Below the pieces are notes generated by a model. The model was given only the letters and a program-made list of their open reading frames with translations, was not told the origin of the DNA and made no database searches. From Lepidurus packardi (Eukaryota; Arthropoda; Branchiopoda; Notostraca; Triopsidae): DNA of 64,000 bases. How positions within the stretch are numbered: the first letter of the stretch is position 1; every line of letters starts with the position of its first letter. The DNA is taken from positions 1 to 64,000 of the forward strand of contig JAKZAN010000114.1 in assembly GCA_023053545.1 (NCBI GenBank), read 5' to 3'. Both the position numbers and the translations under genes were made by a program. Positions 48,276 to 60,600 of the stretch are shown here, piece by piece.

Positions 48276-51200
48276 AGGTTCACCGCTCGATACGGCCGTT
48301 TTTTGCTGGCGACAACTCTTGCAGTTCTTCGCAGCAGGATGATCTTTTACAAACGTGTTTTGACATGTGATACATCGAACAATGTTGGCCTGGTCTTGCG
48401 TTTGGAACGAACAATTTCTGTAGTTTTGGTAGCCTGTTCATGCGCTTGAGAGCAAACGTTTTCCATTGTTTTCTTTCGAGTTTGTTCGGGGACCGCCCCC
48501 TCCATAGGCAGGCCCCGTCAGCAAAACAACCACAGGCAGACCAGCACTTATGAGAATTGTAACAAATTAACCACAGGCAATCCAACACTGTCAGGGATCC
48601 AACACTTATGAAAATTATAACAAGAACACTTAACTCAACAGGAGAACTATGTTTTAGAGACTTTTTCTGACTCGTATCGTACAGAAAAGGCAAAAGTTCG
48701 AGAGCACACGGAATCACGTCTGCACGTCAGCACGTCCTATTGTTTTTCATGTTTATTGAAATTACACTGAAATTTCATTGAAATTTCGTTGAAATATGCT
48801 TGTAATTTTACCTGATATTTCCTCGAAATCTTATTGAAATTACACTGAAATTTATTTGAAATTTCGTTGAAATATGCTTGTAATTTTACCTGAAATTTCA
48901 ATGAAATTTCCTTGAAATTTGCTTGTAATTTTACCTGAAATTTCAATGAAATTTCCTTGAAATTTGCTTGTAATTTTACCTGAAATTTCCTCGAAATATT
49001 ATTGAAATTACACTGAAATTTCATTGAAATTTCGTTGAAATATGCTTGTAATTTTACCTGAAATTTCCTCGAAATCTTATTGAAATTACACTTAAATTTC
49101 ATTGAAATTTCGTTGAAATATGCTTGTAATTTTACCTGAAATTTCAATGAAATTTACTTGAAATTTCATTGAAATTTCGTTGAAATATGCTTGTAATTTT
49201 ACCTGAAATTTCAATGAAATTTCCTTGAAATTAGCTTGTAATTTTACCTGAAATTTCTTCGAAATCTTATTGAAATTACACTGAAACTTCAATGAAATTT
49301 CGTTGAAATATGCTTGTAATTTTACCCGAAATTTCCTCGAAATCTTATTGAAATTACACTGAAATTTCATTGAACTTTCGTTGAAATATGCTTGTAATTT
49401 TACCTGAAATTTCAATGAAATTTCCTTGAAATTTGCTTGTAATTTTACCTGAAATTTCCTCGAAATCTTATTGAAATTACACTGAAATTTCATTGAAATT
49501 TCGTTTAAATATGCTTGTAATTTTACCTGAAATTTCAATGAAATTTCCTTGAAATTTGCTTATAATTTTACCTGAAATTTCCTCGAAATCTTATTGAAAT
49601 TACACTGAAATTTCATTGAAATTTCGTTGAAATATGCTTGTAATATTACCTGAAATTTCAATGAAATTTCCTTGAAATTTGCTTGTAATTTTAGCTGAAA
49701 TTTCCTCGAAATCTTATTGATATTACACTGAAATTTCATTAAAATTTCGTTGAAACATGCTTGTAATTTTACCTGAAATTTCATTGAAATTTCGTTGAAA
49801 CATGCTTGTAATTTTACCTCAAATTTCAATGAAATTTCCTTGAAATTTGCTTGTAATTTTACCTGAAATTTCCTCGAAATCTTATTGAAATTAGACTGAA
49901 ATTTCATAGAAATTTCGTTGAAATATGCTTGTAATTTTACCTGAAATTTCAATGAAATTTCCTTGAAATTTGCTTGTAATTTTACCTGAAATTTCTTCGA
50001 AATCTTATTGAAATTACACTGAAACTTCAATGAAATTTCCTTGAAATTTCCTTGGAATTTTACCTGAAATTTCCTTGAAATCTTATTGAAATTACACTGA
50101 AATTTCATTGAAATTTCGTTGAAATATGCTTGTAATTTTACCTGAAATTTCCTCGAAATCTTATTGAAATTACACTGAAATTTATTTGAAATTTCGTTGA
50201 AATATGCTTGTAATTTTACCTGAAATTTCAATGAAATTTCCTTGAAATTTGCTTGTAATTTTACCTGAAATTTCAATGAAATTTCCTTGAAATTTGCTTG
50301 TAATTTTACCTGAAATTTCCTCGAAATATTATTGAAATTACACTGAAATTTCATTGAAATTTCGTTGAAATATGCTTGTAATTTTACCTGAAATTTCCTC
50401 GAAATCTTATTGAAATTACACTTAAATTTCATTGAAATTTCGTTGAAATATGCTTGTAATTTTACCTGAAATTTCAATTAAATTTACTTGAAATTTCATT
50501 GAAATTTCGTTGAAATATGCTTGTAATTTTACTTGAAATTTCAATGAAATTTCCTTGAAATTTGCTTGTAATTTTACCTGAAATTTCTTCGAAATCTTAT
50601 TGAAATTACACTGAAACTTCAATGAAATTTCGTTGAAATATGCTTGTAATTTTACCCGAAATTTCCTCGAAATCTTATTGAAATTACACTGAAATTTCAT
50701 TGAACTTTCGTTGAAATATGCTTGTAATTTTACCTGAAATTTCAATGAAATTTCCTTGAAATTTGCTTGTAATTTTACCTGAAATTTCCTCGAAATCTTA
50801 TTGAAATTACACTGAAATTTCATTGAAATTTCGTTGAAATATGCTTGTAATATTACCTGAAATTTCAATAAAATTTCCTTGAAATTTGCTTGTAAATTTA
50901 CCTGAAATTTCCTCGAAATCTTATTGAAATTACACTGAAATTTCATTGAAATTTCGTTTAAATATGCTTGTAATTTTACCTGAAATTTCAATGAAATTTC
51001 CTTGAAATTTGCTTATAATTTTACCTGAAATTTCCTCGAAATCTTATTGAAATTACACTGAAATTTCATTGAAATTTCGTTGAAATATGCTTGTAATATT
51101 ACCTGAAATTTCAATGAAATTTCCTTGAAATTTGCTTGTAATTTTAGCTGAAATTTCCTCGAAGTCTTATTGATATTACACTGAAATTTCATTCAAATTT

Positions 51201-53759
51201 CGTTGAAACATGCTTGTAATTTTACCTGAAATTTCATTGAAATTTCGTTGAAACATGCTTGTAATTTTACCTCAAATTTCAATGAAATTTCCTTGAAATT
51301 TGCTTGTAATTTTACCTGAAATTTCCTCGAAATCTTATTGAAATTAGACTGAAATTTCATAGAAATTTCGTTGAAATATGCTTGTAAGTTTACCTGAAAT
51401 TTCAATGAAATTTCCTTGAAATTTGCTTGTAATTTTACCTGAAATTTCTTCGAAATCTTATTGAAATTACACTGAAACTTCAATGAAATTTCCTTGAAAT
51501 TTCCTTAGAATTTTACCTGAAATTTCCTTGAAATCTTATTGAAATTACACTGAAATTTCATTGAAATTTCGTTGAAATATGCTTGTAATTTTACCTGAAA
51601 TTTCCTCGAAATCTTATTGAAATTACACTGAAATTTATTTGAAATTTCGTTGAAATATGCTTGTAATTTTTCCTGAAATTTCAATGAAATTTCCTTGAAT
51701 TTTGCTTGTAATTTTACCTGAAATTTGCTTGTAATTTTACCTGAAACTTCCTCGAAATCTTATTGAAATTAGACTGAAATTTCATTGAAATTTCGTTGAA
51801 ATATGCTTGTAATTTTACCTGAAATTTCAATGAAATTTCCTTGAAATTTGCTTGTAATTTTACCTGAAATTTCCTCGAAATCTTATTGAAATTACACTGA
51901 AATTTCATTGAAATTTCGTTGAAATATGCTTGTAATTTTACCTGAAATTTCAATGAAATTTCTTTGAAATTTGCTTGTAATTTTACCTGAAATTTCAGTG
52001 AAATTTCCTTGAAATTTGCTTGTAATTTTACCTGAAATTTCCTCGAAATATTATTGAAAATACACTGAAATTTCAATGAAATTTCGTTGAAATATGCTTG
52101 TAATTTTACCTGAAATTTCCTCGAAATCTTATTGAAATTACACTGAAATTTCATTGAAATTTCGTTGAAATATGCTTGTAATTTTACCTGAAATTTCAAT
52201 GAAATTTCCTTGAAATTTGCTTGTAATTTTACCTGAAATTTCCTCGAAATCTTATTGAAATTACACTGAAATTTCATTGAAATTTCGTTGAAATATGCTT
52301 GTAATATTACCTGAAATTTCAATAAAATTTCCTTGAAATTTGCTTGTAATTTTACCTGAAATTTCCTCGAAATCTTATTGAAATTACACTGAAATTTCAT
52401 TGAAATTTCGTTGAAATATGCTTGTAATTTTACCTGAAATTTCAATGAAATTTCCTTGAAATTTGCTTTTAATTTTACCTGAAATTTCCTCAAAATCTTA
52501 TTGAAATTACACTGAAATTTCATTGAAATTTCGTTGAAATATGCTTGTAATTTTACCTGAAATTTCAATGAAATTTCCTTGAAATTTGCTTGTAATTTTT
52601 CCTGAAATTTCATTGAAATCTTATTGAAATTACACTGAAATTTCATTGAAATTTCGTTGAAATATGCTTGTAATTTTACCTGAAATTTCAATAAAATTTC
52701 CTTGAAATTTGCTTGTAATTTTACCTGAAATTTCCTTGAAATCTTATTGAAATTACACTGAAATTTCATTGAAATTTCGTTGAAATATGCTTGTAATTTT
52801 AACTGAAAATTCAATGAAATTTCCTTGAAATTTGCTTGTAATTTTACTTGAAATTTCCTAGAAATCTTATTGAAATTACACTGAAATTTCATTGAAATTT
52901 CGTTGAAATATGCTTGTTATTTTACCTGAAATTTACTCGAAATTTCCTTGAAATTTCCTTGGAATTATCCTGAAATTTGCTTGTAATTTTACCTGAAATT
53001 TCCTCGAAATCTTATTGAAATTACACTGAAATTTCATTGAAATTTCGTTGAAATATGCTTGTAATTTTACCTGAAATTTCAAAGAAATTTCCATGAAATT
53101 TGCTTGTAATTTTAACTGAAATTTCCTCGAAATCTTATTGAAATTACACTGAAATTTAATTGAAATTACACCGAAATTTCATTGAAATTTCGTTGAAATA
53201 TGCTTGTAATTTTACCTGAAATTTCAAAGAAATTTCCATGAAATTTGCTTGTAATTTTAACTGAAATTTCCTCGAAATCTTATTGAAATTACACTGAAAT
53301 TTAATTGAAATTACACCGAAATTTAATTGAAATTTCGTTGAAATATGCTTGTAATTTTACCTGAAATTTCAATAAAATTTCCTTGAAATTTGCTTGTAAT
53401 TTTACCTGAAATTTCCTCGAAATCTTATTGAAATTACACTGAAATTTCATTGAAATTTCGTTGAAATATGCTTGTAATTTTACCTGAAATTTCAATGAAA
53501 TTTCCTTGAAATTTGCTTGTAATTTTACCTGAAATTTCCTCAAAATCTTATTGAAATTACACTGAAATTTCATTGAAATTTCGTTGAAATATGCTTGTAA
53601 TTTTACCTGAAATTTCAATGAAATTTCCTTGAAATTTGCTTGTAATTTTTCCTGAAATTTCATTGAAATCTTATTGAAATTACACTGAAATTTCATTGAA
53701 ATTTCGTTGAAATATGCTTGTAATTTTACCTGAAATTTCAAAGAAATTTCCATGAAATT

Positions 53760-56700
53760 TGCTTGTAATTTTAACTGAAATTTCCTCGAAATCTTATTGA
53801 AATTACACTGAAATTTAATTGAAATTACACCGAAATTTCATTGAAATTTCGTTGAAATATGCTTGTAATTTTACCTGAAATTTCAATGAAATTTCATTGA
53901 AATTTGCTTGTAATTTTACCTGAAATTTCCTCGAAATCTTATTAAAATTACACTGAAATTTCATTGAAATTTCGTTGAAATATGCTTGCAATTTTACCTG
54001 AAATTTCAATGAAATTTCCTTGAAATTTCCTTGGAATTTCAATTAAATTTGCTTGTAATTTTACCTGAAATTTCCTCGAAATCTTATTGAAATTACACTG
54101 AAATTTCATTGAAATTTCGTTGAAATATGCTTGTAATTTTACCTGAAATTTCAATGAAATTTCCTTGAAATTTGCTTTTAATTTTACCTGAAATTTCCTC
54201 AAAATCTTATTGAAATTACACTGAAATTTCATTGAAATTTCGTTGAAATATGCTTGTAATTTTACCTGAAATTTCAATGAAATTTCCTTGAAATTTGCTT
54301 GTAATTTTTCCTGAAATTTCATTGAAATCTTATTGAAATTACACTGAAATTTCATTGAAATTTCGTTGAAATATGCTTGTAATTTTACCTGAAATTTCAA
54401 TAAAATTTCCTTGAAATTTGCTTGTAATTTTACCTGAAATTTCCTTGAAATCTTATTGAAATTACACTGAAATTTCATTGAAATTTCGTTGAAATATGCT
54501 TGTAATTTTAACTGAAAATTCAATGAAATTTCCTTGAAATTTGCTTGTAATTTTACTTGAAATTTCCTAGAAATCTTATTGAAATTACACTGAAATTTCA
54601 TTGAAATTTCGTTGAAATATGCTTGTAATTTTACCTGAAATTTCAATGAAATTTCCTTGAAATTTGCTTGTAATTTTTCCTGAAATTTCATTGAAATCTT
54701 ATTGAAATTACACTGAAATTTCATTGAAATTTCGTTGAAATATGCTTGTAATTTTACCTGAAATTTCAAAGAAATTTCCATGAAATTTGCTTGTAATTTT
54801 AACTGAAATTTCCTCGAAATCTTATTGAAATTACACTGAAATTTAATTGAAATTACACCGAAATTTCATTGAAATTTCGTTGAAATATGCTTGTAATTTT
54901 ACCTGAAATTTCAATGAAATTTCATTGAAATTTGCTTGTAATTTTACCTGAAATTTCCTCGAAATCTTATTAAAATTACACTGAAATTTCATTGAAATTT
55001 CGTTGAAATATGCTTGCAATTTTACCTGAAATTTCAATGAAATTTCCTTGAAATTTCCTTGGAATTTCAATTAAATTTGCTTGTAATTTTACCTGAAATT
55101 TCCTCGAAATCTTATTGAAATTACACTGAAATTTCATTGAAATTTCGTTGAAATATGCTTGTAATTTTACCTGAAATTTCAATGAAATTTCCTTGAAATT
55201 TGCTTTTAATTTTACCTGAAATTTCCTCAAAATCTTATTGAAATTACACTGAAATTTCATTGAAATTTCGTTGAAATATGCTTGTAATTTTACCTGAAAT
55301 TTCAATGAAATTTCCTTGAAATTTGCTTGTAATTTTTCCTGAAATTTCATTGAAATCTTATTGAAATTACACTGAAATTTCATTGAAATTTCGTTGAAAT
55401 ATGCTTGTAATTTTACCTGAAATTTCAATAAAATTTCCTTGAAATTTGCTTGTAATTTTACCTGAAATTTCCTTGAAATCTTATTGAAATTACACTGAAA
55501 TTTCATTGAAATTTCGTTGAAATATGCTTGTAATTTTAACTGAAAATTCAATGAAATTTCCTTGAAATTTGCTTGTAATTTTACTTGAAATTTCCTAGAA
55601 ATCTTATTGAAATTACACTGAAATTTCATTGAAATTTCGTTGAAATATGCTTGTAATTTTTCCTGAAATTTCAATGAAATTTCCTTGAAATTTGCTTGTA
55701 ATTTTTCCTGAAATTTCATTGAAATCTTATTGAAATTACACTGAAATTTCATTGAAATTTCGTTGAAATATGCTTGTAATTTTACCTGAAATTTCAAAGA
55801 AATTTCCATGAAATTTGCTTGTAATTTTAACTGAAATTTCCTCGAAATCTTATTGAAATTACACTGAAATTTAATTGAAATTACACCGAAATTTCATTGA
55901 AATTTCGTTGAAATATGCTTGTAATTTTACCTGAAATTTCAATGAAATTTCATTGAAATTTGCTTGTAATTTTACCTGAAATTTCCTCGAAATCTTATTA
56001 AAATTACACTGAAATTTCATTGAAATTTCGTTGAAATATGCTTGCAATTTTACCTGAAATTTCAATGAAATTTCCTTGAAATTTTCTTGGAATTTCAATT
56101 AAATTTGCTTGTAATTTTACCTGAAATTTCCTCGAAATCTTATGGAAATTACACTGAAATTTCATTGAAATTTCGTTGAAATATGCTTGTAATTTTTCCT
56201 GAAATTTCAATGAAATTTCCTTGAAATTTGCTTTTAATTTTACCTGAAATTTCCTCAAAATCTTATTGAAATTACACTGAAATTTCATTGAAATTTCGTT
56301 GAAATATGCTTGTAATTTTACCTGAAATTTCAATGAAATTTCCTTGAAATTTGCTTGTAATTTTTCCTGAAATTTCATTGAAATCTTATTGAAATTACAC
56401 TGAAATTTCATTGAAATTTCGTTGAAATATGCTTGTAATTTTACCTGAAATTTCAATAAAATTTCCTTGAAATTTGCTTGTAATTTTACCTGAAATTTCC
56501 TTGAAATCTTATTGAAATTACACTGAAATTTCATTGAAATTTCGTTGAAATATGCTTGTAATTTTAACTGAAAATTCAATGAAATTTCCTTGAAATTTGC
56601 TTGTAATTTTACTTGAAATTTCCTAGAAATCTTATTGAAATTACACTGAAATTTCATTGAAATTTCGTTGAAATATGCTTGTAATTTTACCTGAAATTTC

Positions 56701-56900
56701 AATGAAATTTCCTTGAAATTTCCTTCGAATTTTACCTGAAATTTCCTTAAAATCTTATTGAAATTACAATGAAATTTCATTAAAATTTCGTTGAAATATG
56801 CTTGTAATTTTACCTGAAAATTCAATGAAATTTCCTTGAAATTTGCTTGTAATTTTACTTGAAATTTCCTAGAAATCTTATTGAAATTACACTGAAATTT
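53760..56900. repeat. 1028-bp higher-order repeat within satellite B array 3
   Basis: Three successive blocks repeat at 1028 bp. The segments at 53815, 54843 and 55871 share the aattgaaattacaccg variant, and those at 53948, 54976 and 56004 share the gcttgcaatttta variant. 1028 is not a multiple of 123 or of 3, so the reading frame is not preserved across blocks, which argues against coding function. The third block has picked up more point changes. Confidence 0.8.
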
Positions 56901-57352
56901 CATTGAAATTTCGTTGAAATATGCTTGTTATTTTACCTGAAATTTCCTCGAAATTTCCTTGAAATTTCCTTGGAATTATCCTGAAATTTGCTTGTAATTT
57001 TACCTGAAATTTCCTCGAAATCTTATTGAAATTACACTGAAATTTCATTGAAATTTCGTTGAAATATGCTTGTAATTTTACCTGAAATTTCAATTAAATT
57101 TCCTTGGAATTTCCTTGGAATTTCCCTGAAATTAGCTTGTAATTTTACCTGAAATTTCCTCGAAATCTTATTGAAATTACACTGAAATTTCATTGAAATT
57201 TCGTTGAAATATGCTTGTAATTTTACCTGAAATTTCAATTAAATTTCCTTGAAATTTCCTTGGAATTTCCCTGAAATTAGCTTGTAATTTTACCTGAAAT
57301 TTCCTCGAAATCTTATTGAAATTACACTGAAATTTCATTGAAATTTCGTTGA

Positions 57353-57358
57353 AATATG
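57353..57358. repeat. Left target site duplication of the gypsy element (AATATG)
   Basis: AATATG directly precedes the left LTR and recurs directly after the right LTR at 62082-62087. Removing the element and one copy restores gttgaaatatgcttgtaatt, the normal satellite B sequence. This shows a clean integrase-mediated insertion. Confidence 0.88.
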
Positions 57359-57582
57359 TGTGATGGATCTAACTACACAGGTTTTGATTGCCGATGGATG
57401 CTTGTATTATGGATAATGCTCAGGTTAATTCACACGCTATGTTGGACTTCCTTTCTCCTTAGCTCTCTCTACTCGTTGTTGTTTATTCGCAATCCCCCTC
57501 CAAGGTCAGGTACCGCGATTGGCAATGTTGGTATCACTCAGGTACAAGGGTCATATTAAATACTGAAACACAAGTCATTACA
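57359..57582 (-). repeat. 3' LTR of the gypsy element (224 bp)
   Basis: On the minus strand the LTR begins TGTAATG and ends CATCACA, giving imperfect terminal inverted repeats with TG...CA ends. It contains an AATAAA polyadenylation signal (57482-57487 on the plus strand reads tttatt) and an AT-rich TATTTAATATG stretch that may act as a TATA region. It looks identical to 61858-62081. Confidence 0.94.
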
Positions 57583-57592
57583 TCCCTCCCTT
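57583..57592 (-). other. Polypurine tract of the gypsy element
   Basis: The minus strand reads AAGGGAGGGA immediately before the 3' LTR. This is the expected position and composition for the plus-strand DNA primer left by RNase H. Confidence 0.85.
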
Positions 57593-57693
57593 GTTTAGTA
57601 AGAAAGAAGATTACATTTGTTCTTTTGGGAAAATTGAATAGTTTAACGAAACACATTAAATCAAATTGTTTTCTTTGCACTGACATGCATTGA

Positions 57694-60600
57694 TCACTTC
57701 GAGAGCACATAGTCTTTCAATCGACTTGGGACGTCTCTTGTGCGTTGTGGGCGTGGCCTCCTCTTATCCGGCGGCTTCTCCCCTTCTTCGCGAACTTCTT
57801 GTTCTTCATGTTCGATTTCTTCACGAGCTTCCGCGTTTTGCCTCCTCTCTTGCTGGATGGGTGTCTGCTGCTTTTGCCATTGTTGATCAGGCTGCTCATC
57901 AGACACTGCTTCAGTGGAAGGCTGGAGAGTTCCTACCGGTGTAAGGAACCTCTTGAAGCTACTAGCGTTTCTCGTGATTACTTTGTCTTCTTTCTTTGCT
58001 GTGACCATCGTCCCTTTCACCGCTGTGACGCGGTACGGGTTGCTTTCGTACTCAGGTTTCATCTTATTGCGCAGACGCTCTTTGTCTCGCAACAAAACCA
58101 TTTCTCCAACCTTCAGGTTCTTCGGTTTGGCTTTGTTGGCACGGTCAGCGTGCAGCTTCATTTTTTCTTTTGCTCGTCGATCGTTCTGCAGCGCCTCTTC
58201 TGTCTTGCGACTGGTGTTGTCGCTGATCTTCACTTGCGGCAGCTTGGTGCTAATATTCCTTCCGAACATCAGCTGGGCCGGGCTGACACCTGTCGATGCG
58301 TGAGGAGTTGACCGATAGGCCAGTAAAAATGACGGGAGTCTTGTCTTCCAATCTACTCTGGCCGCTACAGACGTTCGCACTAATTTGTTGAGATTTCGCA
58401 TGAATCTTTCTGCATCCCCATTGGCTGCAGGCCAATATGGTGTGATGCGGCGATGCTTTATGCCCTGCTTCTGAAAGTATGCTGACATCTCTTCGCTTTG
58501 AAATGGGGGACCGTTGTCGCTTGCCACAGATTGGGGAATTCCAAAACGAGCAAAAATGTTTTCGAGTGTTATTATTACGGCTGACGCACTGGTGCTCTTC
58601 AGTACCGCGACCTCTGGGAACCTCGAGTGCTTGTCCACAAGCACCAAGGCTTTCTCTCCATTCGATAATCCAAAGAAATCCATGCTTAACTCGCTCCAAG
58701 GTTGTTCAGGCATAGCTGTCGGAATAACGGGTTCCTTGCCCTGCTCCACGGTGTGCAGCTGGCATTCTGAGCATCTGCTCACAACTTGCTCGACCTTACG
58801 GTCTAGCCCAGGGAACCATACATTCGCTCTGAGCCGCTGTTTCGTTTTGGTTGCTCCTAGGTGTCCTTCGTGAGCGATTTGTGTGACACGGAGTTGAAGC
58901 GAGTCTGGTACGCAAATCTTGTTTCCTTTCAGCAGTACACCTTCTTCCAAGTTAAGGGCAATCTCTGTTCGGCACTGGAAATAGACCTTGCTCTTCTTGT
59001 GGACGTTACTCCAATTGCCTGTCTTTACAGCTTGCTTAACCAGTCGAAGGATCACATCGCTGTTCGTTGCTTCAGCTATGGCTGTTACGCTGAGTGCTGA
59101 CGGTGTTGCCTGGTGACTTACCATTCGGACAACAGTTTCAGCACTCTCCGCAGCAATGGTGCTTCTTGACGCAGGTGAGGGCTGTCGGGACATGTAGTCC
59201 GCGGGGTTGGTTGCGCCCGGTATGTGTTCAACGGTGGCATCGTATGGGAGGAGTCTGATTAACCACCTTTCTATACGAACGTTGACGTTGGCGACGCGTT
59301 TTCGGAACAGCCCTACCAACGGCTTGTGATCGGTACGTATAGTTACTGGCTTTCCAAACACGTATAAGTGATAGTACTCGCAACCCCATACTACCGCTAG
59401 CCCCTCTCGCTCTAGTTGAGAATACCGTTTCTCGGTCTCTGACAAAGAACGACTAGCATAGGCTATCACCCGTTCAACTCCTTTAACTGTCTGAATTAGG
59501 ATAGCTGCTATGCCTACTGGACTGGCGTCCGTTACAATGATTGTTGGGGCGTTGGGGTCGAAAAATGTTAAGCTGTTTTCTCTGGTGAGTGCTTCTTTGA
59601 GGGCTGCTACCGCTCGGTCACATTCTTCTGACCAGATGTACGCCACTTCTTTTTTTAGCAGTCTGCGTAAGGGCGCTGTAATTGTCGAATATCCGTTGAT
59701 AAACCGCGAAAGATAGTTGGTTAAACCCAAAAAACTTCGTAATTCTCCTTCGTTCGATGGATTCGATGCGTGCAGGAGGGATTCAACTTTCCTTGGATCA
59801 GGCCTCATGCCTTGTTGGCTGAAAGTAAATCCAAAAAACGAGACCTCCCGGCGTTTTATCTTGGTTTTTTCCCAATTCACAGCTAAACCGTGTTCATGGA
59901 GGCGTTTCAAGACCGCATGAAGTCTCTCGTTATGCTCGCGTTCGTTGCGTCCAAATATGATGATGTCATCACTTATGTTCAGTTGACCAATCAGGCCAAT
60001 TAGTGTTTGTCGAATGGCTTCCTGGAATATCTCTGCTGCTGCATTGATCCCGAAGGATAGCCGTTTGTATCGACGTAAACCGCAGTGCGTTGCAAATGTT
60101 GTTATGCTTCTGCTCTCTTCTTCCAATTCGAGCTGATGGTAACCGTGTTTTAAGTCTATTACTGAGAATAGTGCGGCACCATTCAACTCGGCCAGAATCT
60201 CGTCGAGAGTAGGCGTGATGTGGCGTTCTCGCGCAATCGCTTTATTGGCTTCGCGCATATCTACGCAGATGCGTACTTGCCCCGGTGATTTGGGTTTAGG
60301 AACCACGACTATGGGTGAAACCCAGGGAGTCGGTCCGTGCACTTTCTCTATTATCCCTTGTCTCTCCATCTTTAGCAGTTCCTCTTCTACTTTTCTTCTT
60401 TGATGAAACGGGATTCTTCTGTGAGGCTGCGCTTTCGGCGGTACTGCTTCATCTACGTGTAGCTTTACTTGTTTTCCAACCAGCTTTCCCACATCGTCAA
60501 ACAGCTTGGGGTACTTCTTCCTTAGTTGAACATCGCTTAGGCCATCATCTTCCGTTATGCTGTCGGATATTTCGATGAGCTTCAGTTCTTTGGACGTTTG

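Larger units (their letters stand above)
44225..48752 (-). mobile_element. LINE copy 3, near-identical to copy 2
   Basis: The architecture and both satellite B junctions are the same as in copy 2. I found only three base differences from copy 2 across the element (44990, 45788 and 45853), each changing an ORF2 residue (C to Y, T to A, E to G). The tail interruption and the ORF2 deletion are shared with copy 2. Copies 2 and 3 therefore descend from one insertion that was duplicated together with its satellite, not from two retrotransposition events. Confidence 0.93.
15800..57358. repeat. Macro-tandem repeat of LINE plus satellite B (about 14 kb per unit)
   Basis: Three modules follow each other in the same orientation, each a LINE copy followed by a satellite B array. 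Corresponding points lie 14466 bp apart between modules 1 and 2 (18740 to 33206) and 13963 bp apart between modules 2 and 3 (33206 to 47169). Satellite next to the LINE 5' end is collinear between modules 1 and 2 for about 3.1 kb (20324-23430 versus 34790-37896). The far ends of the two arrays are also collinear (28266-30260 versus 42274-44223), apart from one 45-bp subunit missing from array 2. This shows the LINE and its flanking satellite were copied together. Arrays differ internally by indels of whole subunits. Module 3 shares only about 580 bp of flanking satellite with module 2 before diverging. Confidence 0.9.
48753..57358. repeat. Satellite B array 3
   Basis: About 8.6 kb of the 11/45/33/123-bp repeat, same orientation. 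It is collinear with array 2 for only about 580 bp next to the LINE, then is arranged differently. A segment near 48800-49560 recurs at offset 1330 (rare cttaaatttc at 49091 and 50421). From about 53760 to 56900 a 1028-bp block repeats. The array runs into the gypsy element, which splits a monomer at gttgaaatatg/cttgtaatt. No gene is seen. Confidence 0.95.

Noticed and set aside
15800..48752. Three independent LINE insertions
   Set aside because: The 5' satellite junction is shared by all three, and copies 2 and 3 also share the 3' junction, tail interruption and frameshift, which points to segmental duplication.
20308..57238. Dozens of long minus-strand open frames in satellite B encoding Lys/Phe/Gln-rich repeat proteins
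   Set aside because: They are produced by a stop-free 123-bp repeat whose length is a multiple of three. Frames restart or break wherever satellite indels fall and show no independent domain.
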